64,000 nt of DNA. Source: Thermococcus piezophilus (GTDB lineage: Archaea; Methanobacteriota_B; Thermococci; Thermococcales; Thermococcaceae). Below are positions 9,211-16,681 of the stretch, piece after piece (position 1 is the stretch's first letter; each line of letters opens with the position of its first letter). The notes beneath the pieces were generated by a model. The model ran no database searches. It was not told where the DNA came from and worked only from the letters and a program-made list of their open reading frames with translations. The stretch covers positions 1,508,219 through 1,572,218 of the forward strand of contig NZ_CP015520.1 of assembly GCF_001647085.1 (NCBI RefSeq), written 5' to 3'. A program made the position numbers and the translations under genes.

Positions 9211-9561
9211 TCAGCCAGCGGTCGGCCTGAGAGCGGCCTGAATCTTCTGGGTGAGCTCCTTGAGCTTCTCGTTGAGCTTCTTTTCCTGCCTCTCGAGGGC
9301 GTTGAGACGGACTTCGAGGGTTTCGACCTTCTCCTTCAGCTCCTCGAGGGCCTTGGCCTTGTCGGTCTCGACTATAAGCGTTCCCACGGTCTTGTAGATG
9401 ACGGTTCCATCCTCAACCTTCTCGATTTCCTCCAGAGCCTTCTTTGCCTCGGTGAGCTCGAGCTGAACCTTCTGCTTCTGCTGGATGACAAGCTGGAGCT
9501 GCCCCTGGTAGCTCTCGAGCTGGCCCAACATAGCCTGAACCTGCGGCGGAATGTTCTGCAT
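9211..9561 (-). CDS. pfdB: Prefoldin beta subunit
   Basis: A 116-residue protein with two long coiled coils (about 8-45 and 70-112) joined by a beta-hairpin region (DGTVIYKTVGTLIVETDK), the typical prefoldin beta layout. In archaea four beta and two alpha subunits form a jellyfish-shaped hexamer that captures unfolded proteins and passes them to the thermosome. ATG 9561 is chosen because GGAGGTG precedes it by about 7 bases. It lies between pcc1 and the DUF3194 gene. Confidence 0.93.
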   Translation of the reverse strand: MQNIPPQVQAMLGQLESYQGQLQLVIQQKQKVQLELTEAKKALEEIEKVEDGTVIYKTVGTLIVETDKAKALEELKEKVETLEVRLNALERQEKKLNEKLKELTQKIQAALRPTAG

Positions 9562-9624
9562 GACAAACACCTCCGTAATCGTAATGCCGGGTTAGAATAA
9601 GGGCGGGAGTTTAAGAATGTTGTG

Positions 9625-9849
9625 TCAGACTTCGAGAGAATCGATGGCCACCTTAATCCAGCGGAGGTAGGAGTTTAGGGTCCCCCTCAGGGCGGAGTTG
9701 TCCTTTGCCAGAAACCTGATTATCAGCCTGTTTCCTTCGAGGAGGAAATCGATCCTGCTCCTTCTGTAGGGAACGCTCTCGTGCTCGTAAAGGACACTCT
9801 CATAAACTACTCTGGCCGTCTCCTCGTTGGGGAGTTCCAGTTCAATCAC
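9625..9849 (-). CDS. pcc1: KEOPS complex subunit Pcc1
   Basis: A small KEOPS subunit; the complex makes the t6A37 modification of ANN-decoding tRNAs. The family core is clear: YESVLYEHESVPYRRSRIDF, then SALRGTLNSYLRWIKVA at the C-terminus. The GTG at 9849 overlaps the stop of the Brix gene (GTGA) and gives 74 residues, slightly short for the family. The frame stays open further upstream inside the Brix gene, so a longer N-terminus cannot be excluded. Pcc1 dimerises and contacts Kae1. Pairing with rRNA and prefoldin genes is usual in Thermococcales. Confidence 0.85.
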   Translation of the reverse strand: MIELELPNEETARVVYESVLYEHESVPYRRSRIDFLLEGNRLIIRFLAKDNSALRGTLNSYLRWIKVAIDSLEV

Positions 9850-10496
9850 TCCCTCGATTGGCCAGGCCTCTTCCTTATTCCCAGCGCCTCCTTGTAGTCC
9901 CATCTCCTGCCGTCCTCCATTATCCATATCTTGACGCTTATGAGCGGGCCGACGGCCCTCTCCTTCGTCACGTCGAGGCGGTAGAAGTTGACGGCCATTC
10001 CGCGCGGATGGCGTTCTATAACACCCAGAACGTCGGTGTTGTACCTGTCAGCGATTCCGAGGAGGCTCCTCTCCCTCCTTGGAACGAACTTGCCGCCCGT
10101 GAGCTCGGCAAATGCCTGGGCAAAGGCGACGTGATCAAGACCAACGCGCTTGGCTGTGGTTACTATGAAGGGCATTTCCTCGCGGATGGGCCTGACGTCC
10201 CTGAAACCAATCTCGCGCTGTAGCTTGATGCCGTGGAGGTAGAGGTAGCCGAGGTAGCCCCAGTCCTCCGGGTCGACCTTGATGAATGTCATCTTCAAGG
10301 GATTACCCTTCCAGACGTTGACTATCAAGAGCCTCTCGTAGTTCCTGTCATAGGCCTCCATCAGCAAGTCCTGGATAGTCTTCTTTCCCCGGGTCAAGTA
10401 AAGAGAGTTGGGGAACACCTTCTCCAGGTCGTGTCCGAAGCTCCTCGTCCTTCTCGTTGGTCTGTGTGAGGTCGTTATCAGCATCATGGCCCTCAC
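9846..10496 (-). CDS. Brix/IMP4-domain ribosome biogenesis protein
   Basis: A 216-residue archaeal Brix-domain protein. It begins MLITTSHRPTRRTRSFG, followed by LYLTRGKKTIQDL and VKIWIMEDGRRWDYKEALG, which match the archaeal Imp4/Brix family. These proteins bind rRNA during ribosome assembly. GTG 10496 or the ATGs at 10487/10484 can serve as start; GTGAGGG just upstream supports an ATG. It overlaps pcc1 by four bases. Confidence 0.88.
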   Translation of the reverse strand: MRAMMLITTSHRPTRRTRSFGHDLEKVFPNSLYLTRGKKTIQDLLMEAYDRNYERLLIVNVWKGNPLKMTFIKVDPEDWGYLGYLYLHGIKLQREIGFRDVRPIREEMPFIVTTAKRVGLDHVAFAQAFAELTGGKFVPRRERSLLGIADRYNTDVLGVIERHPRGMAVNFYRLDVTKERAVGPLISVKIWIMEDGRRWDYKEALGIRKRPGQSRE

Positions 10497-10542
10497 TCAA
10501 AACTCTGTTGATTAAATAAAAGCCTTTCGAAATTCAAAAGAA

Positions 10543-10692
10543 TCAGATCGCCTTGACACGCCTGGCCACTTTCGGCCTGGGCTTGTAAAGTATCTTGCTG
10601 CTGCAGTAGGGGCAGCGGACTTCCCTTGTGTTCTCGAGGTCAAGCTCGACCTCCTTTCCGCATTTCGCACAGCGGTAAACGGCCATCACCAT
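10543..10692 (-). CDS. rpoP: DNA-directed RNA polymerase subunit P (Rpb12)
   Basis: A 49-residue zinc-binding RNA polymerase subunit. The translation begins MVMAVYRCAKCGKEVELDL, continues with a second pair CPYC and ends KPRPKVARRVKAI, the family signature. ATG 10692 follows AAGGTGGT by four bases; ATG 10686 is possible. The second zinc pair reads CPYCSS where CPYCGS is usual. It lies between rpl37ae and the Brix gene, as is common in Thermococcales. Confidence 0.93.
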   Translation of the reverse strand: MVMAVYRCAKCGKEVELDLENTREVRCPYCSSKILYKPRPKVARRVKAI

Positions 10693-10726
10693 AGCTACCA
10701 CCTTAAACTAAGCAAAGGAAAGGGAA

Positions 10727-10987
10727 TCAGGCCTTCGAAGAGGTAACCCTCTTCGCGACCTTTCCTGCTGGAGTAACTGGCAGGTAAGCGCCGCCAGCGA
10801 ACGTTGCTCCGCACTTCTGGCACTGCCATATGCCGGTGCTTATCCTCCTGACGGCCTTCCTTCCGCAGACCGGGCAGACGTGCTTCTGCTTCATCTTGGC
10901 CTCAACGGCCGCGACCCTTCTCCTTATCTTGAGACCATACCTGGAACCGAACCTTCCAGCTGAGCCGACCTTAGTAGTCCTTCCCAT
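10727..10987 (-). CDS. rpl37ae: 50S ribosomal protein L37Ae
   Basis: An 86-residue large-subunit ribosomal protein. The start is [18 protein letters not shown], followed by the zinc ribbon CPVCG...CQKCG and the [12 protein letters not shown] tail. ATG 10987 has AGGGGTGAT about six bases upstream. It is the first gene of the operon here. In related genomes, from memory, exosome genes (rrp4-rrp41-rrp42) precede it, but here about 740 bases without a recognised gene and then a secreted-protein gene follow, so synteny appears broken. Confidence 0.95.
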   Translation of the reverse strand: MGRTTKVGSAGRFGSRYGLKIRRRVAAVEAKMKQKHVCPVCGRKAVRRISTGIWQCQKCGATFAGGAYLPVTPAGKVAKRVTSSKA

Positions 10988-11565
10988 GAGCATCACCCCT
11001 AAAGGCTACAATTTTCACGACTGAAGGGTTTTCCAGAGGACGTTTTATAAACCTTTGCATATACCTGGACACTCGGAGCGGGCTTGTCCCTAATAAACCT
11101 TTCGTGGGAAACTTTGCCCAGCAAAGTTTCATCAAAGATTGTGACCCCTATTATCCCTACAATGCTGAGTATGAGCGCAAATTAATTCTGAACACGGAGG
11201 TTGATTCCCTCGACACTTGTACGCCGTGGGATGTTCACAATTTTCTTTGACGCCCGTTGGGCGTCGGTCTTTTAGTGAACACCTAAAACTCCTGTGTGAC
11301 CGAATTCAACTGGAAACCGGCTGTTTACGAGGCGCTTCTTTCGAGCTTCCCCTTTTCGAGAGAGTCACGAACTTTGATCAAACTTCAGCGTAGGACGAAG
11401 TTCTCCGTGTGTTGGAGCGAAGCTCCAACATTGCTTGGCAAAAGTTTGTATAGGGGGCCTTTGGGATTGTCGGCCCCCTGGGGGCTCCGAGGTCATCGCA
11501 ACCCAATACTCCTCGGGCAGGAGGAAATGCGATAATAGTGATAAAAAGGTTGCTGAACAATAGAG
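10988..11565. other. Long non-coding interval rich in perfect inverted repeats
   Basis: No convincing gene is seen here. Four separate inverted repeats can be read. GAAACTTTGC/GCAAAGTTTC lies at 11108-11130 (10-bp stem, CCA loop). GACGCCC/GGGCGTC lies at 11249-11265 (GTT loop), nested in TGTTCAC/GTGAACA at 11233-11281. TGTTGGAGC/GCTCCAACA lies at 11410-11430 (GAA loop). AGGGGGCC/GGCCCCCT lies at 11452-11479. A 79-codon open frame (11296-11535) crosses several of them and looks spurious. This could be structured RNA or the remains of an element at a rearrangement point. Confidence 0.5.
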
Positions 11566-11735
11566 CGTAGTCTTTTACTCTGATTTCTTTTCGTTCATTC
11601 TAAGAGTAAAACTTAACTATAAAAAAATTTATACTTTAAAAAAGAAAAAAAAGAAACTTACTTATAGTAAAAAGAAAAATTTATAAATGTAAGTTGTTTA
11701 AGTGATAGTACAGAAACTTATAGGAGGTGAGCAAC
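11566..11735 (+). promoter_or_regulatory. Conserved leader/promoter region, copy 3
   Basis: Plus-strand leader that aligns with copy 2 over its full length. It carries CTTTTACT and TTCTTTT blocks, GTAAAACTTAACT, TATA-like AAATTTATAC (11627-11636), an A-rich tract, the inverted repeat TTACT-TAT-AGTAA (11658-11670), TATA-like AAATTTATAA (11677-11686) and AGGAGGTG (11722-11729). The conservation extends to the TTG start codon and beyond into the signal-peptide codons. Confidence 0.65.
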
Positions 11736-12917
11736 TTGCGATGGAAGCCGCTGCTAGCAGTCCTGATAGGACTGCTTATGATTGGAGTGACGGCCAGAAT
11801 TGGAATTGCTGGAGATTCCTACCTCCAGCAGAGGGATACGCCAAAGGAAACCATCTCGTTAGGTATTATACATACTATTTCTCCGGAACAGGCTGAGAAG
11901 TTGCTCAAGGAAGGACAGCTTATTTTAGTGGACTCCCATGGCCTTGAGGTGCTTAAAGATGCGAAACTTCTTCCATATATCATTAGATTTGGTAACGACA
12001 CGGTATACGCAGTCAAGATTCTCCCTGGAGGAAGATTTTTTATATATGCTGCTCCAGAAGAATCTGTTGAAAATGACATAAAAAAGTTCAAAGAAGAGGC
12101 ACTAACGGAGTTCAGGAAGGCTTATTTTGTTGAATATACGGTTCCAATAGAAATTCCCGTTGACTATTCCTGGAGGACAATGGCAAATGGAAAAGTTATC
12201 TCAAATTTTTCAGCAGAATCCGTTTCCACTTCAACGGATGCATATCTTGAGAGCAAGATAACCTGGACATCTGGTGATGAGTGGTATCCACGTGGTAGGT
12301 TACAGTTAATCTACTTGGTTTACAAGTTGGCGGACATGAATCCTGACTATGACTGGCGTGTCGTTGATATGCAGACGTATGTTTATGCCGGCCGTTATCT
12401 TTGGGGTTCAAAGCAGAACTCAAACAGGGTTCAAAAAATACAGCCTAACTCAGCGAGCATACTACCAATACGCAATTGGGAGTTCGAGAAGATCACAATC
12501 CAAGTCGACACAAGACCTGATGGGAATAGCGTCTTTTCGCTAGATTCATTTAAACCATCATATAATAATGTTGATTATTATAACGAAGAACATTCTCAGA
12601 CACTTCAGTATACCCTGGGCAATGGGGGAGCAAGTGTCACGATTACCAACATACTTAAAGCCGTCAAAATCACCGTTGATAATATCGGGGAAAATTGGGT
12701 TCGCTGGACTTACAAATTTAACAGAGATCTCGGAGTTGGGGATGAATGGGTCAATGTAGAGCCAGGATACATGTTTTCGCTGAGAATTCCAAACAAACAC
12801 GTCGAGGCTAGTCAGAAATTTACAATAACCGTCAATTGGGTCGATAACATACCTCTCTCTCCAGACATCCATGCATCAAATACCTTAGTCTATTATTGGG
12901 ACTGGAGCATAAATTAG
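11736..12917 (+). CDS. Secreted protein of the RWKPLLAVLLGLL signal-peptide family (locus 3)
   Basis: A 393-residue secreted protein of unknown function. TTG 11736 is preferred to GTG 11727 because the spacing from GGAGGTG and the sequence around it match locus 2, which also starts at TTG. The signal peptide is MRWKPLLAVLIGLLMIGVTA. Residues of about 40-130 are alpha/beta (SPEQAEKLLKEGQLILVDSH); the C-terminal two thirds is rich in Tyr, Trp, Asn and Ser and probably beta-structured. No enzyme motif is seen. The gene is AT-rich relative to flanking genes. Confidence 0.8.
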   Translation: MRWKPLLAVLIGLLMIGVTARIGIAGDSYLQQRDTPKETISLGIIHTISPEQAEKLLKEGQLILVDSHGLEVLKDAKLLPYIIRFGNDTVYAVKILPGGRFFIYAAPEESVENDIKKFKEEALTEFRKAYFVEYTVPIEIPVDYSWRTMANGKVISNFSAESVSTSTDAYLESKITWTSGDEWYPRGRLQLIYLVYKLADMNPDYDWRVVDMQTYVYAGRYLWGSKQNSNRVQKIQPNSASILPIRNWEFEKITIQVDTRPDGNSVFSLDSFKPSYNNVDYYNEEHSQTLQYTLGNGGASVTITNILKAVKITVDNIGENWVRWTYKFNRDLGVGDEWVNVEPGYMFSLRIPNKHVEASQKFTITVNWVDNIPLSPDIHASNTLVYYWDWSIN

Positions 12918-13051
12918 CATCCCTTTGGATTCATATTTTTGTTACAAGAGGATACTAGTGAATCGGTTGATTAGATGCATCCTATTTATCTTTTATCTTT
13001 ATGATGCCAAAGCCTTATAACTCCACTCCCAACTTCAATTAGGTGTGAGGT

Positions 13052-13552
13052 ATGCCCGGAACGATAAGCAAGATAATCCATTTCCAGGATGAAGAGGAGT
13101 TCCTTGAGGACATGATGGAGATAGTGGAGAGGTTCACGTATCTGGCGAGCCGCTACGGCCACAACGTCATAGAGGGTGTTCTTCTCTGGGACTACATAGG
13201 TATCCATGATGAGGGGGGAGTTAAGATATTCCGTGTTGGCGAGTTTCCCTACTTCGAGGGCACGCTGAAGCTCGACCTCGAGACGCTCAGGATAATGGAG
13301 CGCTACTTCGATGAAATGGAGAGCAAGTGGGACGAGCTCCGCGTGGAGGACATCGCCTACTTCGTGGAGATGCTGAACGAGGCTATTGGGAGGGAGATAG
13401 TCTTCTATGAGGCCTACGACCTTGGTCTCGACAGGAACACGGCCTATATAATACTCAACCTCCTGAACCTCCAGTACCTCGAGAGCGTCGTTGAAGGCAC
13501 GGACAGGGAGATATTCGAAGAAGCTGTGGGGATGCTCATGGAGTACGTTTAA
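13052..13552 (+). CDS. Conserved hypothetical acidic helical protein
   Basis: A 166-residue soluble, very acidic protein that I do not recognise. The ATG follows GTGAGG, and TATA-like TTATAA lies about 40 bases upstream (13014-13020). Segments such as DEEEFLEDMMEIVERFTYLA and LEYLESVVEGTDREIFEEA-like stretches predict helices; there are no Cys and no membrane segment. It precedes another small hypothetical gene and queE in the same direction, which may share its transcript. Confidence 0.75.
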   Translation: MPGTISKIIHFQDEEEFLEDMMEIVERFTYLASRYGHNVIEGVLLWDYIGIHDEGGVKIFRVGEFPYFEGTLKLDLETLRIMERYFDEMESKWDELRVEDIAYFVEMLNEAIGREIVFYEAYDLGLDRNTAYIILNLLNLQYLESVVEGTDREIFEEAVGMLMEYV

Positions 13553-13616
13553 TTCGTTAATTGTGCAAATATTGAATTATGTAATTATGTACTTGTAGAA
13601 AACAGGGGGGAGTTGC

Positions 13617-13874
13617 ATGCTCTTCAAGAAGAGGGGCCTCTTCACTGAGGAGGATGCCCGGAAGGTCATAGAGATTGTCAGCAGGGAGAACGCGGGGGAA
13701 ATCATAGTCATGTGCGAGGCCATTGAAGAGGCCGCCAAGAGGCGCCTCTGGGACTACGCGAGAGGAGTCCAGCTCATGGCCGACATGACGGGCGAAGATA
13801 GAAGCGTCCGCATTGAGATTCTCGAGGGCTATGTTAGCGAGCATGTGAAGGGAATCGACCTCGATGAGGTGTGA
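13617..13874 (+). CDS. Small hypothetical protein upstream of queE
   Basis: An 85-residue, mostly helical, charged protein (RGLFTEEDARKVIEIVSREN; AIEEAAKRRLWDYARGVQ). GGGGGGAG lies upstream of ATG 13617 at usable spacing. No known domain is recognised. The stop is two bases before the queE ATG, so it is probably in the queE operon. Confidence 0.65.
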   Translation: MLFKKRGLFTEEDARKVIEIVSRENAGEIIVMCEAIEEAAKRRLWDYARGVQLMADMTGEDRSVRIEILEGYVSEHVKGIDLDEV

Positions 13875-13876
13875 GC

Positions 13877-14638
13877 ATGAAGCTCATAATGGCCGAGGTG
13901 TTCAACAGCTGGCAGGGGGAAGGGGGGAGCGTTGAGGGTTCTGCATTTGGACGGAGGCAGATATTTGTACGATTCGCAGGCTGTGACCTGAACTGCATTT
14001 GGTGTGACTCGAGGGAGTTCATAGATGCCTACAAGGTCTTGCATTGGCGCTACGAGGTCGAGCCTTTCACCGGAAAGTTCAAATACAAACCTAACCCGGC
14101 GAGCTTGGATGAGATAGTCGATGCCATCCTGTGGCTTGACACAGGGGATATACATTCCATAAGCTACACCGGCGGCGAGCCAACGCTTCAGGTCAGGCCG
14201 CTCAAGGCTCTCATGGAGGGGATGAACGAGCTCGGCTTTTCAAACTTCCTTGAGACCCACGGCGGCCTTCCAGAGCTGATTAAGGAAGTAGCTCATCTCA
14301 CGGACTACGCCAGCGTGGACATAAAGGACGAAACGGCTAAGGCAACTGAAGACTGGAAATCTCTCGTTCTCCATGAGATAGAGAGCATAAGGATTCTGAA
14401 GGATGCTGGGGCAAAGACATACGCCAAGCTAGTGGTGACGAAGGACACAAAGATAGAGAACGTTCGCTGGTATGCCTCGCTCCTGAAAGGCCTAGCACCA
14501 CTTGTGATCCAGCCGCGAGAACCCATTGACATCTCCCAGCCAAAACTGATGGAGTTCTACCGCGAGGCGGCTCTGATAATGGGTCGCAAGAACGTCGGGC
14601 TGAGCTTCCAGGTGCACAAGTATCTCAACGTCTTGTGA
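13877..14638 (+). CDS. queE: 7-carboxy-7-deazaguanine synthase QueE (radical SAM)
   Basis: A 253-residue radical SAM enzyme that converts 6-carboxytetrahydropterin to 7-carboxy-7-deazaguanine, the base precursor of archaeosine in archaeal tRNA. The N-terminus has the QueE substrate/cluster region FNSWQGEGGSVEG followed by RFAGCDLNCIWCD, giving the CxxxCxxC [4Fe-4S] motif. SYTGGEPTLQ is the SAM-binding GGE motif. ATG 13877 follows GAGGTGTGA. The partner queC and queD genes are not in this window. Confidence 0.9.
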   Translation: MKLIMAEVFNSWQGEGGSVEGSAFGRRQIFVRFAGCDLNCIWCDSREFIDAYKVLHWRYEVEPFTGKFKYKPNPASLDEIVDAILWLDTGDIHSISYTGGEPTLQVRPLKALMEGMNELGFSNFLETHGGLPELIKEVAHLTDYASVDIKDETAKATEDWKSLVLHEIESIRILKDAGAKTYAKLVVTKDTKIENVRWYASLLKGLAPLVIQPREPIDISQPKLMEFYREAALIMGRKNVGLSFQVHKYLNVL

Positions 14639-14647
14639 GGTGGTGGC

Positions 14648-15081
14648 ATGAGAAAGGCCCTCGCGCTCGTGGGTTTTTCGGCGGTTTTTGTGCTTCTCTC
14701 CGCGTACACTCAGAACCCCAATCCAACAGCTCCTAGGTAAGCACTGTTCTATCTCTCGTCATTCTCATCATAGGCTCCTTCTACATCAACCGCGACGAGA
14801 GGGGAGATAAGATAGCCCCATGGGCAGGCTTGGCGCTGTCCCTTCTCCTCTTTCTGAACTACGGGAACCCGCTCTACCTGCTCGCCGGTCTTTTCCTCGG
14901 AATCGGTTTCCTCTGGAAATCGAAGCTCTCCGTAATTTCACTCGTTTTGGCAGGCTTTCTCCTCGGCTGGCTCGCCCTTCAGGAGGATGCATATCTCGCA
15001 AGAACCATCGGTACCTTTATCCTCGCAGCGAGTATAATCACGGGCGTCGCTTCGCTGTACTTTGTCCTCAAACCTAGGTGA
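14648..15081 (+). pseudogene. Small polytopic membrane protein gene with a frameshift
   Basis: ATG 14648 (after GAGGTGGTGGC) starts MRKALALVGFSAVFVLLSAY, a signal/TM segment, but stops at 14738-14740. From 14737 another frame is open to 15081 and encodes three or four more membrane segments (VLSLVILIIGSFYINRDERG; ALSLLLFLNYG; LLAGLFLGIGFLW; TFILAASIITGVASLYFVL). No start codon begins this second part, so one gene of about 143 codons with a single-base indel near 14737 is the simplest reading. It could be a sequence error. The function is unknown. Confidence 0.65.
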
Positions 15082-15109
15082 GTTTTTAAGTCCGCTCGCG
15101 AACTTCAAC

Positions 15110-15168
15110 TGGCGATGATGACATTGGCCTTTAGGGTGAGTGATGCCCGGGATCGACGGCCTGAGCCA
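15110..15168 (+). ncRNA. Box C/D guide sRNA candidate
   Basis: About 59 nt with the archaeal box C/D layout. Terminal stem TGGC (15110-15113) pairs with GCCA (15165-15168). Box C is ATGATGA (15115-15121), C' is GTGATGC (15140-15146, one mismatch from RTGATGA), and D is CTGA (15161-15164). D' is degenerate (TTAG, 15131-15134). The D guide is the stretch just before 15161. TATA-like TTTTTAA at 15084-15090 is about 20-25 bases upstream, consistent with its own promoter. Such RNAs guide 2'-O-methylation by fibrillarin with L7Ae and Nop5. The target was not determined. Confidence 0.6.
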
Positions 15169-15347
15169 CAAAAACTTTTGACCTTCAGCCAGCTAGCACA
15201 GACGTTTGAGCGAGTCACGGAGGATTTCGCTCCGGAGGAAGAGGCCTTTGGTGCGATAAGGCGATTCCTGAAGGCCATTTCTGAGCCGTCAAATTTTTAA
15301 AGCTCCCTTATTTTAGTAACTAGCGGAAAGATTAAGGGGGTGGTGCC

Positions 15348-16670
15348 ATGCCGGTCATCGAGGAGGTCGCCAAGGTATCCTTCGAGAGGGTCGGCATGCA
15401 CTCCCACATAAGGGGTCTTGGCCTCGACGAGAACGGAAAGGCGAAGTTCATGGCCGACGGCATGGTGGGGCAGGTTAAAGCGAGAGAAGCGGCTGGAATT
15501 GCCGTCGAGCTCATCAAGCGCGGAAAGCTTGCCGGGAAGGGAATCCTCCTCGTTGGCCCAACCGGAAGCGGTAAGACGGCAATAGCCATGGGAATAGCGA
15601 GGGAACTCGGCGAGGATGTCCCCTTCGTCCAGATGGCCGGCAGCGAGATTTACTCCGCCGAGGTCAAGAAGACCGAGTTCCTGAAGCAGGCCCTCAGGAG
15701 AGCGATAGGCGTTAGAATCAGCGAGGAGAGGAAAGTTTACGAAGGTGAAGTCAAGGAAATTGAGGTCAGAAAGACAAGGCACCCGTTCAACCCCTACGTG
15801 GAGATTCCCGAGAGCGTGATAATAACCCTCCGCACGAAGGACGATGAGAAGACCATAAGGGCCGGCAGGGAGATAGCCTACCAGCTCCTGGAACTGGGCG
15901 TTGAAGAGGGCGACGTCATACAGATAGACGCTGAGACGGGCAGGATTTCAAAGCTCGGAACAGTTAAGGAAGAGGAAGGCCTCTTCTTCAAGAGGAGGGT
16001 CAACCTGCCGAGCGGCCCGGTGCTCAAGATAAAGGAGTTCACTTACACCATCACTCTCCATGACCTCGATGTTGCGAACGCGAGGGGCAACATCTTCGGA
16101 CTGCTCTTTAGCTCTGGGGCAGAGATAAGCGACGAGATAAGGGAAAAGGTCGACGAGATGGTCAAGAAGTGGATAGAGGACGGAAAGGCCACCCTCGTCC
16201 CGGGAGTGCTCTTCATAGACGAGGTTCACATGCTCGACATAGAGGCCTTCTCCTTCCTGGCCAGGGCTATGGAGAGCGAGCTGGCACCGATTCTCATCTT
16301 GGCAACTAACCGCGGAAGGACGAAGATTAGAGGAACGGACATCGAGGCTCCGCATGGCATACCGATAGACATGCTCGACAGACTGCTCATCATCAACACC
16401 GAGCCCTACAAGAGGGACGAAATCCGGGAGATAGTCAAGATTCGTGCGAGGGAAGAAAAGATTGATATAAGCGAAGAGGCTATAGAATACCTCGCTGAGC
16501 TCGGCGAGGAGACCAGCCTGCGCTATGCCGTCCAGCTCCTGGCTCCAGCGAGCGTCATAGCGAAGGGCGGAAAGGTCGAGAGAGAGCACGTGGAAAAGGC
16601 TAAAGAGTACTTCGCGGACTTAAGGAGGAGCATAGAGTTCGTGGAAACGCTTGAGGGAATGCTGAAGTGA
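15348..16670 (+). CDS. TIP49/RuvB-like AAA+ ATPase
   Basis: A 440-residue archaeal homologue of eukaryotic RuvBL1/RuvBL2 (TIP49). It starts with the family segment VGMHSHIRGLGL. Walker A is GPTGSGKTAIA (about residue 71) and Walker B is VLFIDEVHMLD (about 288). Between them is the OB-fold insertion domain typical of TIP49 (KVYEGEVKEIEV to GRISKLGTVKEEEG). Sensor-type ATNRG and the C-terminal helical lid follow. Eukaryotic relatives work in chromatin remodelling and snoRNP assembly; the archaeal role is not settled. TATA-like AATTTTTAAAG at 15291-15301 fits its promoter. Confidence 0.92.
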   Translation: MPVIEEVAKVSFERVGMHSHIRGLGLDENGKAKFMADGMVGQVKAREAAGIAVELIKRGKLAGKGILLVGPTGSGKTAIAMGIARELGEDVPFVQMAGSEIYSAEVKKTEFLKQALRRAIGVRISEERKVYEGEVKEIEVRKTRHPFNPYVEIPESVIITLRTKDDEKTIRAGREIAYQLLELGVEEGDVIQIDAETGRISKLGTVKEEEGLFFKRRVNLPSGPVLKIKEFTYTITLHDLDVANARGNIFGLLFSSGAEISDEIREKVDEMVKKWIEDGKATLVPGVLFIDEVHMLDIEAFSFLARAMESELAPILILATNRGRTKIRGTDIEAPHGIPIDMLDRLLIINTEPYKRDEIREIVKIRAREEKIDISEEAIEYLAELGEETSLRYAVQLLAPASVIAKGGKVEREHVEKAKEYFADLRRSIEFVETLEGMLK

Positions 16671-16681
16671 TTCGCGCCTTT

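Noticed and set aside
11296-11535. 79-codon open frame in the inverted-repeat interval
   Set aside because: It crosses two hairpins, has odd composition, no convincing ribosome binding site and no recognisable domain.
14830-15081. A separate gene starting at TTG 14830
   Set aside because: The frame is open back to 14737 and encodes another membrane segment, so it is better read as the second part of one frameshifted gene.
15115-15300. 61-codon open frame starting inside the box C element
   Set aside because: Its first third is the sRNA candidate, and there is no ribosome binding site. The last 30 codons look protein-like but cannot be supported as a gene.
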